From positions 806,001 through 870,000 of the forward strand of contig NZ_JAIRDQ010000002.1 in assembly GCF_021458635.1 (NCBI RefSeq): 64,000 nucleotides of DNA, read 5' to 3'. A program made the translations under genes and the position numbers. The notes beneath the pieces were generated by a model that was not told the origin of the DNA, searched no databases, and saw only the letters and a list, made by a program, of their open reading frames with translations. The stretch's first letter is position 1. Every line of letters begins with the position of its first letter. This document shows positions 34,551 through 42,846 of the stretch, one piece after another. The DNA comes from Bradyrhizobium monzae. Its GTDB lineage: Bacteria > Pseudomonadota > Alphaproteobacteria > Rhizobiales > Xanthobacteraceae.

Positions 34551-36133
34551 GCGAAGAGACCGTGCACATACCAACCGGGAGAAGCGGGCTTGCCTTCGGC
34601 GTCAAACACCTCCCCCTCGTAAAGACCATCGCGAAAGATCCAGAAGCGCAGGCCCTCCGCATCCTCGATGCGGAAATAATCCCGCGTCAGCTGCTTGCCG
34701 TCCTGCCGCCACCATTCCATCGCGATGCGTTCGGGTCCTTCCACCCGCACCACCGCATGTTTGGCGCGCCGCCAGGTGAATTGATGCGGCGGGCCATCAG
34801 GCACGGTCGCGAACGGCACCGTGACCGGCTCCGGTTTGTCGAACAGCCGCAGGGGACGCAGTGGCGGCTCGCTCTCGGCGCGCGCCGGCCATTCGGCCTG
34901 CATGGCGGCGGCGAGATGATGCTGCGCTGGCGCGGCCAGCACCGCCTGCTCGGGAATATGAGTGTCCTGCGGCAGATGCACGACGACGCGTTTTCCGCCG
35001 ATGCGCGCGGCGATGCGGTCGATCAGCGCGGCGAGTTCGTCATTGTCATGGACATGAGCGTCGAGATCGCGCTGCTCCTGCACCACGATCTCGGTGCGGC
35101 TTGCCGACAGGCGCACCATGTCGAAGCCGAAGCCGGGATCGAGGGGATCGGCGAGCGCATCGAGACGCTCGCGGAACAGCCGATCGATCACAGCACTTCG
35201 CGTCACGGGACGCCCGGTCTCGACCATGATCGCGCGCACCACGCCATCGGTGCGGAAGAACGCGGCTTCCAGGCGTCGTGCACCCTTGCCCTGCTTCTCC
35301 ATGGAGGCGATCAGCGTGTCGGCCAGCCGCGACAGCGTCATCGCGATCATGGTGTCGGTCGCGATCGGCTCGGCGAAGCGCTTTTCGACGATGTAGTCGG
35401 GCAGCGGTTTTCGCGGATTGATCGGCGCATCGCCATGTCCCAGCGCATGCGCGAGCAGCGTGGAGAACCGCGCGCCGAACCGCGCCGTGATTTCGCTCGG
35501 CGTGCGCGAGGCGACATCGCCGATCGTCTTCAGCCCGGCCCGGCGCAGACCGGTGGTGATCGTCTCGTCCGCACCAAGCGCGGACACCGGAAACCGGTCG
35601 ATCGCCGCCGCCTCCCCGCCGTCGGCAACAATAACGCCAGGGGTCTGCCGCGTCAGCGTGCGCGCGCAGACCGAGGTGCTGGCGATCGCGGCGCCGACGG
35701 CAAAGCCCTGGCGCGCGAGCGCGCGAACCAGCGTCTGCAACAATGCAGCCTCGCCGCCGAACAGATGCGCGCAGCCGGTGATGTCGAGGAACAGCCCGTG
35801 CGGCGGATCGAGCGCCACCAGCGGCGTGAAGCGGTCGCACCAGTCGGCAATATCGCTGAGCGTCTTCGCATCGGCCATGACATCGGCGTCGAACACTTTT
35901 AAATCCGGGCACATCGCTCGTGCATTGGCCAGAGGCTGGCCGATGTGCAGGCCGAGGCGCTCGGCAGCTTCATCCAGCGCATGGATGACCAGCGCGTTGT
36001 TGTCTTTGATGACGACAATGCTGGGATCATTGGCTTTACCCAGCGCGCCGAAGAACCGCTGGATCCGGTCGATGGGCAGGCGCGGCAGCCACAGGCTGAG
36101 GATACGCCGACGGTTCAGAGAACTGGCACTCAT
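34547..36133 (-). CDS. imuB: ImuB, catalytically inactive Y-family polymerase of the SOS mutasome
   Basis: A 528-residue protein with the Y-family fold but without the usual catalytic acidic residues. The N-terminus reads ILSLWLPRLPIDR where an active polymerase has an Asp-rich strand. The little-finger region and a C-terminal tail with PLRLF, a candidate beta-clamp binding motif, are present. ImuB bridges DnaE2 and the sliding clamp in other bacteria. The start ATG at 36133 lies inside the 3' end of imuA (98-base overlap) and the stop overlaps dnaE2, so all three are tightly coupled. Confidence 0.92.
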   Translation of the reverse strand: MSASSLNRRRILSLWLPRLPIDRIQRFFGALGKANDPSIVVIKDNNALVIHALDEAAERLGLHIGQPLANARAMCPDLKVFDADVMADAKTLSDIADWCDRFTPLVALDPPHGLFLDITGCAHLFGGEAALLQTLVRALARQGFAVGAAIASTSVCARTLTRQTPGVIVADGGEAAAIDRFPVSALGADETITTGLRRAGLKTIGDVASRTPSEITARFGARFSTLLAHALGHGDAPINPRKPLPDYIVEKRFAEPIATDTMIAMTLSRLADTLIASMEKQGKGARRLEAAFFRTDGVVRAIMVETGRPVTRSAVIDRLFRERLDALADPLDPGFGFDMVRLSASRTEIVVQEQRDLDAHVHDNDELAALIDRIAARIGGKRVVVHLPQDTHIPEQAVLAAPAQHHLAAAMQAEWPARAESEPPLRPLRLFDKPEPVTVPFATVPDGPPHQFTWRRAKHAVVRVEGPERIAMEWWRQDGKQLTRDYFRIEDAEGLRFWIFRDGLYEGEVFDAEGKPASPGWYVHGLFA

Positions 36134-36836
36134 GACACTTCCATTCCATGATCCACCGGCCACACGGGCCATGACGATTGCGCAACAGCTCGACATCGAA
36201 GCGCGGCGCGCCCCAGGCACTCCACGGCGCCGCAGGCATTGAAGCTGCGCCCGGCGGCGAATGCGCGGCGCGCAGCATCCATCGCGTCTCCGCAGTCGAG
36301 GGCAGCGGCTGCGCCGCCATCCGCAACAACAGACCGGTGACGCCGGACGATTGCGCGGCCAGCGTCAGCTTGCGGCTCGCCACCAGATCGAACTGCCTGG
36401 TTTCGCCCCAAAGCTCGAGCACGACGGCGCCGAGCGCATCGCAGGCGAGCGCATCGGCCGAGGTGCGCAGCGCGCTCTCCACGTCAGCCGCACGCACCAT
36501 CACCACGCGGCGCGGATCGAGGCCGAGCTCGGCGAGCCCGCTCATCGAGAGCGCGCCGGTTTCAAGTTCCGAAAAATCCTGCCGCACCCACAGCAGCGGC
36601 CGGCGCACCGTGACGCGGCCTGCAAGCCCGGAGACAAAGCCCGTCGCGGCCGCGCCCTGACGCCCCTCGCAAAACACCTCGTGGATCGCCGCGCGTGCGA
36701 GCCCGCCTTTCAGCGCACGGTCCACCTCGCCGTGGCCGAGCGCGACGCGGTCGCGATGATGCACGACCTCCGCCGTCTCGATCCGTTCGATCTGGCTGCG
36801 CAAGGTCGCAAGCGCGCTCGTGCGTGCGCCGCTCAT
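36036..36836 (-). CDS. imuA: ImuA, RecA-like SOS mutagenesis protein
   Basis: A 266-residue protein with a degenerate RecA-like fold (ALKGGLARAAIHEVF, RRPLLWVRQDFSELETG). It has the positions and size of alphaproteobacterial ImuA. The start ATG 36836 has AAGGAG eight bases upstream. The C-terminal 30 or so codons overlap imuB in another frame. It heads the imuA-imuB-dnaE2 operon. Upstream are a sigma70-like promoter and a LexA box, so induction by DNA damage is expected. In other species ImuA connects RecA to ImuB. Confidence 0.9.
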   Translation of the reverse strand: MSGARTSALATLRSQIERIETAEVVHHRDRVALGHGEVDRALKGGLARAAIHEVFCEGRQGAAATGFVSGLAGRVTVRRPLLWVRQDFSELETGALSMSGLAELGLDPRRVVMVRAADVESALRTSADALACDALGAVVLELWGETRQFDLVASRKLTLAAQSSGVTGLLLRMAAQPLPSTAETRWMLRAAHSPPGAASMPAAPWSAWGAPRFDVELLRNRHGPCGRWIMEWKCHECQFSEPSAYPQPVAAAPAHRPDPAVLRRAG

Positions 36837-36902
36837 GCTCGCCGCTCCTTCAGGGGTGATTGCCGAGATTCTCAAAAATAAGAACCTGCGGCTGGCTCAT
36901 TT

Positions 36903-36917
36903 GTTCATGATATGTTC
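36903..36917. promoter_or_regulatory. LexA (SOS) box, GTTC-N7-GTTC
   Basis: GTTC at 36903-36906, seven bases, then GTTC at 36914-36917. This is the direct-repeat operator established for Rhizobiales and Rhodobacter LexA. It lies 67 bp upstream of imuA and 82 bp upstream of the divergent radical SAM gene, just beside the imuA -10 element, so a bound repressor would block that promoter and may also silence the opposite one. Confidence 0.88.
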
Positions 36918-36920
36918 TAA

Positions 36921-36949
36921 TATAAAGCTAACGGCGGCCGGTGAGTCAA
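36921..36949 (-). promoter_or_regulatory. sigma70-type promoter of imuA
   Basis: On the minus strand, -35 TTGACT (plus 36944-36949) and -10 TTTATA (plus 36921-36926) have a 17-base spacer. TATATT shifted by two bases is an alternative -10. The LexA box begins four bases downstream of the -10, where transcription should start. This leaves an untranslated leader of about 75 bases. Confidence 0.6.
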
Positions 36950-36999
36950 TCGAATTGGTGCTCATCCGGATTCATCAAATGAATCAAAGGGATTCCGGG

Positions 37000-38235
37000 A
37001 TGGACGTACAACGCAAGCTGGAGATTCTGGCCGATGCCGCCAAATACGACGCGTCGTGCGCCTCCAGCGGCACCGAGAAGCGGGATTCCAGCGACGGCAA
37101 GGGCATGGGCTCGACCGCGCCCGGCATGGGCATCTGCCATTCCTACGCGCCGGACGGACGCTGCATCTCGCTGCTCAAGGTGCTGCTCACCAACGCCTGC
37201 AATTACGACTGCCTCTATTGCGTCAACCGCGCCTCCTCCAACGTGCCGCGCGCCCGCTTCACCATCGACGAGGTGGTCAAGCTGACGCTCGACTTCTACC
37301 GGCGCAATTACATCGAGGGACTGTTCCTTTCCTCCGGCATCATTCGCAGCCCCGACTACACGATGGAGCAAGTGATCAGCGTCGCGCGAAAACTGCGCGA
37401 GGAGCATCACTTCCGCGGCTACATCCACCTCAAGACCATTCCGGAGGCCGACGACGCGCTGATCGCGGAAGCCGGCAAATATGCCGACCGTCTCTCCATC
37501 AACATCGAGATGCCCGAGGAGACCAGCCTGCAGCAATTCGCGCCGGAGAAGGACGTGCGCGCTATCCGCCGCACCATGGGCCGGCTGCGGTTGAAGCTCG
37601 ATGAAGCGGAGGAAGGCCGCAGCACAAAGATGAAGACAAAACCGCAGCGTTTCGCGCCGGCCGGCCAAAGCACGCAGATGATCGTCGGCGCAGATAGTGC
37701 GAACGATCACACCATCCTGCACACCAGCGCCAATCTCTACGGCTCATACCGGCTGCGGCGCGTTTATTACTCCGCGTTCAGCCCGATCCCCGATGCCAGC
37801 CGCGCATTGCCGCTGGTACAGCCGCCCTTGCTGCGCGAGCACCGGCTCTACCAGGCCGACTGGCTGATGCGGTTCTACGGCTTTGACGTCGGCGAGATCG
37901 TCGACGACAGCGCCATGCTGCCGCTCGACATCGATCCAAAGCTCGCCTGGGCGCTGCGCCACCGCGACCGTTTTCCACTCGACGTCAACCGCGCCAGCCG
38001 CGAGGAGCTGCTGCGCGTGCCGGGCTTCGGCACCAAGGCGGTCGAGCGCATCATCGCCACGCGGCGCACCACCACGATCCGTCTCTGCGATCTGGCGCGG
38101 CTGCACGTGCCCCGCAACAAGGCGCTGCCGTTCATCGTGCTCAGCGATCACCGGCCGACGCCGCAGCATCTCGATGCTGCCAGGCTGATCGAACGGTTCA
38201 AGCCGAAAGCAACGCAACTGGGGTTTGGCTTCTGA
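37000..38235 (+). CDS. putative DNA modification/repair radical SAM protein (TIGR03916-like)
   Basis: A 411-residue protein. The radical SAM cluster motif is CNYDCLYC (Cys67, Cys71, Cys74), after an N-terminal segment with Cys20 and Cys46. The TIM-barrel part runs to about 290. A helix-hairpin-helix DNA-binding motif follows at about 328-352 (NRASREELLRVPGFGTKAVE). The frame is open from 36820, but ATG 37000 has AAAGGGA upstream and removes a promoter-derived extension. The stop overlaps the UdgX start by one base, so the two proteins are co-translated. Family members are named from their linkage to a uracil-glycosylase-like partner; the chemistry is unknown. The LexA box upstream makes it a candidate SOS gene. 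Confidence 0.88.
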   Translation: MDVQRKLEILADAAKYDASCASSGTEKRDSSDGKGMGSTAPGMGICHSYAPDGRCISLLKVLLTNACNYDCLYCVNRASSNVPRARFTIDEVVKLTLDFYRRNYIEGLFLSSGIIRSPDYTMEQVISVARKLREEHHFRGYIHLKTIPEADDALIAEAGKYADRLSINIEMPEETSLQQFAPEKDVRAIRRTMGRLRLKLDEAEEGRSTKMKTKPQRFAPAGQSTQMIVGADSANDHTILHTSANLYGSYRLRRVYYSAFSPIPDASRALPLVQPPLLREHRLYQADWLMRFYGFDVGEIVDDSAMLPLDIDPKLAWALRHRDRFPLDVNRASREELLRVPGFGTKAVERIIATRRTTTIRLCDLARLHVPRNKALPFIVLSDHRPTPQHLDAARLIERFKPKATQLGFGF

Positions 38236-39677
38236 TGCAGTACATCACCCTCGACACCGAAACCGATTTCGACGGCTGGCGCAAAGCCGCCCGCACGCTC
38301 GTGCTTCATCATGTGAAGCCCACCGATGTCAGCTGGGCCGTGCAAGGCGGCGAAGCCGAGTTGTTCGCGCCGCCCGCGCCATCGCCGATCCTCGAGGTGA
38401 ACGACGGCACCTTCAACGTATCAGGCAAATTCGTCGACCTCGCCCAGTCCGCCATCCTGCATCGCGATCCCGAGCGCTTTGCGATCCTCTATCGCTTGCT
38501 ATGGCGATTGAGGAACAATCACGATCTCATCGAGGTCGCGACCGATCCTGACATCACGTTAGTGACGGCGATGGCAAGAGCGGTCCATCGCGACGAGCAC
38601 AAGATGCACGCCTTCGTGCGCTTCCGCGAGATCGGCCGCGAACGCGCCGCGCATTACGTCGCCTGGTTCGAGCCGGAGCATCACATCGTCGAGCTCGCCG
38701 CGCCGTTCTTCGCCAAGCGCTTTGCCGACATGCCCTGGTCGATCCTGACGCCGGATCTCTGCGCGCATTGGGATGGCCACGCGCTGTCGTTCACGCCGGG
38801 CGTGAGCAAGAGCGAGGCACCAGGTGAAGACCGGCTGGAGGAAACCTGGCGGCGTTACTACGCCAGCATCTTCAATCCGGCGCGGTTGAAGGTGAAGGCA
38901 ATGCAGACGGAGATGCCGAAGAAATACTGGAGGAACCTGCCCGAGGCTTCGATCATTAAACCTCTGATCGAGGACGCCGAGCGCATGACCGGCGCCATGA
39001 TCGCCAATGCCGCAACCGATCCGCACAAGCCCCAGAAGCGGCCGGAGGCTCCGATGTCACGCAAGACTGCCGTCAACGATCTCGACGCGCTCCGCGAGGA
39101 GGCCGCGCATTGCCGTGCCTGCCCGCTCTACAAGGACGCGACGCAGACCGTGTTCGGCGAAGGCCCGAAAGACGCGACCATCATGCTGGTCGGCGAGCAA
39201 CCCGGCGACAAGGAAGACCTCGCGGGCCATCCCTTCGTCGGCCCGGCCGGCCAGATGCTCGACCGTGCGCTCGCGGAAGCCGGCGTCGATCGCAAGAAGG
39301 TCTACGTCACCAACGCGGTGAAGCATTTCAAATTCGTGCCCCGCGGAAAGATCCGCCTGCACCAGAAACCGGCAACGCCGGAGATCAAAGCGTGCCGGCA
39401 GTGGTATGAGCGGGAAGTTTCGGCAATCCAGCCCGAGCTCATCGTGGCGATGGGCGCCACCGCCGCGCAAAGCGTGTTCGGCAAGATCACGCCCATCGGC
39501 AAGACTCGCGGCCGGCTCATAGACCTCCCCGACGGACGCAAGGCTCTGGTGACGGTGCATCCGTCCTATCTGCTGCGGCTGCCCGATCCGGAAGCGAAGG
39601 TGCTGGAATATCAGCGCTTTGTCGAAGACCTGACGATCGCTGCCGGCTTGCAGAAGAAGTCCGCCCACGCCGCCTGA
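38235..39677 (+). CDS. udgX: DUF4130 fused to UdgX-type uracil-DNA-binding protein
   Basis: A 480-residue fusion. Residues 1-250 form the DUF4130 domain that is usually a separate partner of the radical SAM protein. Residues 280-475 form the uracil-DNA-glycosylase family 4/UdgX domain: iron-sulfur cysteines Cys293, Cys296 and Cys387, motif GEQPGD at 320-325, and a late HPSYLLR motif. The loop RGKIRLHQKP carries His376 at the place where UdgX uses a His to form a covalent bond to the deoxyribose after uracil removal. The protein is expected to bind uracil-containing DNA irreversibly. It is co-translated with the upstream radical SAM gene. A mismatch to classical UDG activity is typical for UdgX. 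Confidence 0.88.
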   Translation: MQYITLDTETDFDGWRKAARTLVLHHVKPTDVSWAVQGGEAELFAPPAPSPILEVNDGTFNVSGKFVDLAQSAILHRDPERFAILYRLLWRLRNNHDLIEVATDPDITLVTAMARAVHRDEHKMHAFVRFREIGRERAAHYVAWFEPEHHIVELAAPFFAKRFADMPWSILTPDLCAHWDGHALSFTPGVSKSEAPGEDRLEETWRRYYASIFNPARLKVKAMQTEMPKKYWRNLPEASIIKPLIEDAERMTGAMIANAATDPHKPQKRPEAPMSRKTAVNDLDALREEAAHCRACPLYKDATQTVFGEGPKDATIMLVGEQPGDKEDLAGHPFVGPAGQMLDRALAEAGVDRKKVYVTNAVKHFKFVPRGKIRLHQKPATPEIKACRQWYEREVSAIQPELIVAMGATAAQSVFGKITPIGKTRGRLIDLPDGRKALVTVHPSYLLRLPDPEAKVLEYQRFVEDLTIAAGLQKKSAHAA

Positions 39678-39801
39678 GACGGCTGTCACGCACAGCAACA
39701 GAGCGTTGATAAGCGCCGTCATTTCAATTGCCTGCCGGCCATTTCAACCGCCTGTCACATGCCGCGCGCAAGATCGGGGCCTTGGGACAGGAGAATTTCC
39801 A

Positions 39802-41424
39802 ATGAGTGACGTTGCTTTGCCAGGCTCCATCGAGCCGGCCTTGAGTAAGGGGCCAGACCTTAATCGCGGATTCCACCCGCTCACCGGCGTGATCTACATG
39901 GGGGTGATCGCCGCCGCACTGCTCTTCGTCGCCTACAGCATCTGGGTCGACGTCGATGCTGCCGGCGCGCAGGTCAAGAGCCTCGCTCCCTTCCTCCTGC
40001 TCTTCGTCGCGCTTCTGATCGCACTCGGCTTCGAGTTCGTGAACGGCTTCCACGACACCGCCAACGCGGTCGCGACCGTGATCTACACCCGCTCGCTGCC
40101 CGCCCACGTCGCCGTGGTGTGGTCCGGCATGTTCAACCTGTTCGGCGTGCTGCTGTCCTCGGGTGCAGTCGCGTTCGGTATCGTCTCGTTGCTGCCGGTC
40201 GAGCTGATCCTCCAGGTCGGCTCCAGCGCAGGCTTCGCGATGGTGTTCGCGCTCTTGATCTCCGCCATCATCTGGAACGTCGGCACCTGGTATTTCGGCC
40301 TGCCGGCCTCGAGCTCGCACACCCTGATCGGCTCGATCATGGGCGTCGGCATCATGAACGCAATCCTGCACGGCCGCAGCGGCACCTCGGGCGTCGACTG
40401 GTCCCAGGCCACCAATATCGGCAAGGCGCTGCTGCTCTCGCCGCTGTTCGGCTTTGCCCTTGCCGCCGGCCTGCTGCTGATCCTGCGCACCGCGCTGCTG
40501 CGCGCCACGCCGGCCCTGTTCGGCGAGCCGAAGGGCGACCAGCCGCCACCGCTGTGGATCCGCGGCATCCTGGTCCTCACCTGCACGCTGGTGAGCTTCT
40601 TCCACGGTTCCAATGACGGTCAGAAGGGCATGGGCCTGATCATGCTGATCCTGATCGGCACCGTGCCGACCGCCTACGCGCTCAACCGCGCGCTGCCGGA
40701 GAGCCAGATCGCTGCGTTCATCCAGAACTCGGACGCCGCCAGCAAGATCATCGAAGGCAAGGCCGCCGGCTACAGCGTGATCGGCAATCCACGGCCCGCC
40801 GTGACCAACTATGTCGCGCAGCATGAGGTCAACGGCGGCACGTTCCCGTCGCTCGCCGTGCTCGTGCGCGACATCGCCAAGCAGGTGACGACCTACGGTT
40901 CGCTTGCCAAGGTGCCGGCCGACCTCGTCGGCAACACCCGCAACGACATGTACCTCGTCTCGGAAGCGCTCCGCTTCCTGATGAAGGACAAGGAAGCCGA
41001 GCTCAGCGCCGACGACGTCGCCGTGCTCAACGCCTACAAGGGCTCGCTCGACAGCGCCACGAAGTTCATCCCCGGCTGGGTGAAGATCGCGGTCGCCATC
41101 GCGCTTGGCCTCGGCACCATGGTCGGCTGGAAGCGCATCGTCGTCACCGTCGGCGAAAAGATCGGCAAGACGCACCTGACCTACGCACAGGGCGCATGCG
41201 CCGAGATCACTGCGGCCGCCACCATCGCCGCCGCCGACATCTACGGCCTGCCGGTGTCGACCACTCACGTGCTGTCGTCCGGCATCGCCGGAACGATGGC
41301 CGCCAACGGCTCGGGTCTGCAATGGGCCACGATCCGCAACATCGCGATGGCCTGGGTGCTGACCCTGCCCGCCGCGATGATCATCTCGGGCACGTTGTAT
41401 TATCTGTTCTCTCACCTCTTCTGA
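39802..41424 (+). CDS. pit: inorganic phosphate transporter, PiT family
   Basis: A 540-residue membrane protein with ten or more helices. The duplicated PiT signatures are GFEFVNGFHDTANAVAT in the first half and FHGSNDGQKGMGL in the middle. A soluble insert of about 170 residues separates the two halves, and a second ADIYGLPVSTTHVLSSG block closes the C-terminal half. It imports phosphate (probably as a metal-phosphate complex) with protons. ATG 39802 follows ACAGGAG. CTGTCAC elements occur upstream, but not as a proper pho box. A strong terminator follows the stop. Confidence 0.9.
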   Translation: MSDVALPGSIEPALSKGPDLNRGFHPLTGVIYMGVIAAALLFVAYSIWVDVDAAGAQVKSLAPFLLLFVALLIALGFEFVNGFHDTANAVATVIYTRSLPAHVAVVWSGMFNLFGVLLSSGAVAFGIVSLLPVELILQVGSSAGFAMVFALLISAIIWNVGTWYFGLPASSSHTLIGSIMGVGIMNAILHGRSGTSGVDWSQATNIGKALLLSPLFGFALAAGLLLILRTALLRATPALFGEPKGDQPPPLWIRGILVLTCTLVSFFHGSNDGQKGMGLIMLILIGTVPTAYALNRALPESQIAAFIQNSDAASKIIEGKAAGYSVIGNPRPAVTNYVAQHEVNGGTFPSLAVLVRDIAKQVTTYGSLAKVPADLVGNTRNDMYLVSEALRFLMKDKEAELSADDVAVLNAYKGSLDSATKFIPGWVKIAVAIALGLGTMVGWKRIVVTVGEKIGKTHLTYAQGACAEITAAATIAAADIYGLPVSTTHVLSSGIAGTMAANGSGLQWATIRNIAMAWVLTLPAAMIISGTLYYLFSHLF

Positions 41425-41446
41425 GAGACCGCCGCTTGCAAACGTC

Positions 41447-41477
41447 AAAGGGCCCGTGGGACGCACGGGCCCTTTTT
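41447..41477 (+). terminator. rho-independent terminator of the phosphate transporter gene
   Basis: The stem GGGCCCGTG / CACGGGCCC with a five-base loop is followed by TTTTT at 41473-41477. It lies 23 bp after the stop codon. The opposite side has AAA, so weak activity on the convergent amidohydrolase gene is possible. Confidence 0.9.
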
Positions 41478-41499
41478 CATTCCTGCCTGCGTCTTTGGC

Positions 41500-42672
41500 T
41501 TAGGACGCCGCGAGCTGTTCCTCGACCAGCTTGACCCAGTACGAGGTGCCGAACACGATCGCCGCGTCGTTGAAATTGTAGGCGGGGTGATGCAGGCCGG
41601 CGCTGTCGCCGTTGCCGCAGAAGATGAACGCGCCGGGACGCGCTTCCAGCATGTAGGCAAAGTCCTCGCCGCCCATCAGCGGCGACATCTCGAGCACATT
41701 GGAATCGCCCGCGACCTGTTTGGCAATCCGCGACGCCACCTCGGTCTCCGCGGCGTGATTGTTCACCACGGGATAGTTGCGCTTGTAGTGCAAATCGATC
41801 TTCGCGCCCGTGATCTGCGCCACGCCCGCCACGACTTCACGCACGCGCTTTTCGACCAGCTTGCGCACTTCCGGCGTCAGCGTGCGGATGGTGCCCCGCA
41901 GCGTGGCGGTTTGTGGGATGACGTTGCGGGCGTTGCCGGCGTGGAATTCGCAGATCGAGATCACGGCCGATTCCAGGGGATCGACGCTGCGCGCGACGAT
42001 CGACTGCAACGCGGTAATCAGCTGTGCGCCGACCAGAACGGAATCGACACATTTGTGCGGACGCGCGGCGTGGCCGCCGAGGCCCTCGATCATGATATCG
42101 ACCTCGTCGGTCGCCGCCATGATCGGGCCGGGCCGGATCGCGAACGAGCCGATCGGAATGCCGGGGCCGTTGTGCATGCCGTAGACCTGCTCGATGCCGA
42201 AGCGCTCCATCATGCCGTCGTTGACCATGGCCGCGCCACCGGCGCCGCCTTCCTCGGCCGGCTGGAAGATCACGACGGCGTCGCCGGCGAAGTTGCGGGT
42301 CTCGGCGAGATAGCGCGCCGCGCCGAGCAGCATCGCGGTGTGGCCGTCATGGCCGCAGGCGTGCATCTTGCCAGGAGTTTTGGAGGCGTAGGACAGGTTG
42401 GTCTGCTCGTCGACAGGCAGCGCGTCCATGTCGGCCCGCATGCCGATCACCTTGAGCCCCTCGCCGGCCGGCTTGTTGCCCTTGATCACGCCCACCACGC
42501 CGGTCTGGCCGATGCCGGTCACGACCTCGTCGCAACCGAACTCGCGCAGGCGATCCGCGACGAATGCTGCGGTGCGGTGGACATCATACAGCAGCTCGGG
42601 GTGTTGGTGGATGTCCCGCCGCCAGGCCTGGATATCGGGTTGAAGGTCGGCGACGCGATTCACGATGGGCAT
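41500..42672 (-). CDS. M20 family amidohydrolase (hippurate/N-acyl amino-acid hydrolase-like)
   Basis: A 390-residue enzyme with the two-domain M20D layout. Metal-binding motifs: RRDIHQHPEL near 18-27, GMRADMDALPV near 77-87, MHACGHDGHTA near 103-113, and QPAEEGGAGG near 136-145 with the catalytic Glu pair. A dimerisation domain follows, and a C-terminal GGEDFAYML near 330 provides the last metal ligand. The enzyme hydrolyses N-acyl amino acids, N-benzoylglycine or auxin-like conjugates. It is divergent from the GMC oxidoreductase gene, with 174 bp between starts. Confidence 0.9.
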   Translation of the reverse strand: MPIVNRVADLQPDIQAWRRDIHQHPELLYDVHRTAAFVADRLREFGCDEVVTGIGQTGVVGVIKGNKPAGEGLKVIGMRADMDALPVDEQTNLSYASKTPGKMHACGHDGHTAMLLGAARYLAETRNFAGDAVVIFQPAEEGGAGGAAMVNDGMMERFGIEQVYGMHNGPGIPIGSFAIRPGPIMAATDEVDIMIEGLGGHAARPHKCVDSVLVGAQLITALQSIVARSVDPLESAVISICEFHAGNARNVIPQTATLRGTIRTLTPEVRKLVEKRVREVVAGVAQITGAKIDLHYKRNYPVVNNHAAETEVASRIAKQVAGDSNVLEMSPLMGGEDFAYMLEARPGAFIFCGNGDSAGLHHPAYNFNDAAIVFGTSYWVKLVEEQLAAS

Positions 42673-42846
42673 GGAGGGACTCGAGCTTTGTTGAAATTGC
42701 AGGCCTGTCTACCATGCAACCACCAGTCCACCCAACTGCCGGCAATCGGGTCTAGCTCTGCCCATGCGGCATGGCCGGACTTGTCCCGGTCGTCTTCGTC
42801 TGCCTATTAGGATGGAACGTTTAGAGATCATCCGGGTGGAAGCAGA

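Noticed and set aside
39683..39760. Pho-box-like CTGTCAC repeats upstream of the phosphate transporter
   Set aside because: A pho box needs two 7-base units 4 bases apart. The two CTGTCAC units here are about 70 bases apart and the companion half-sites are poor.
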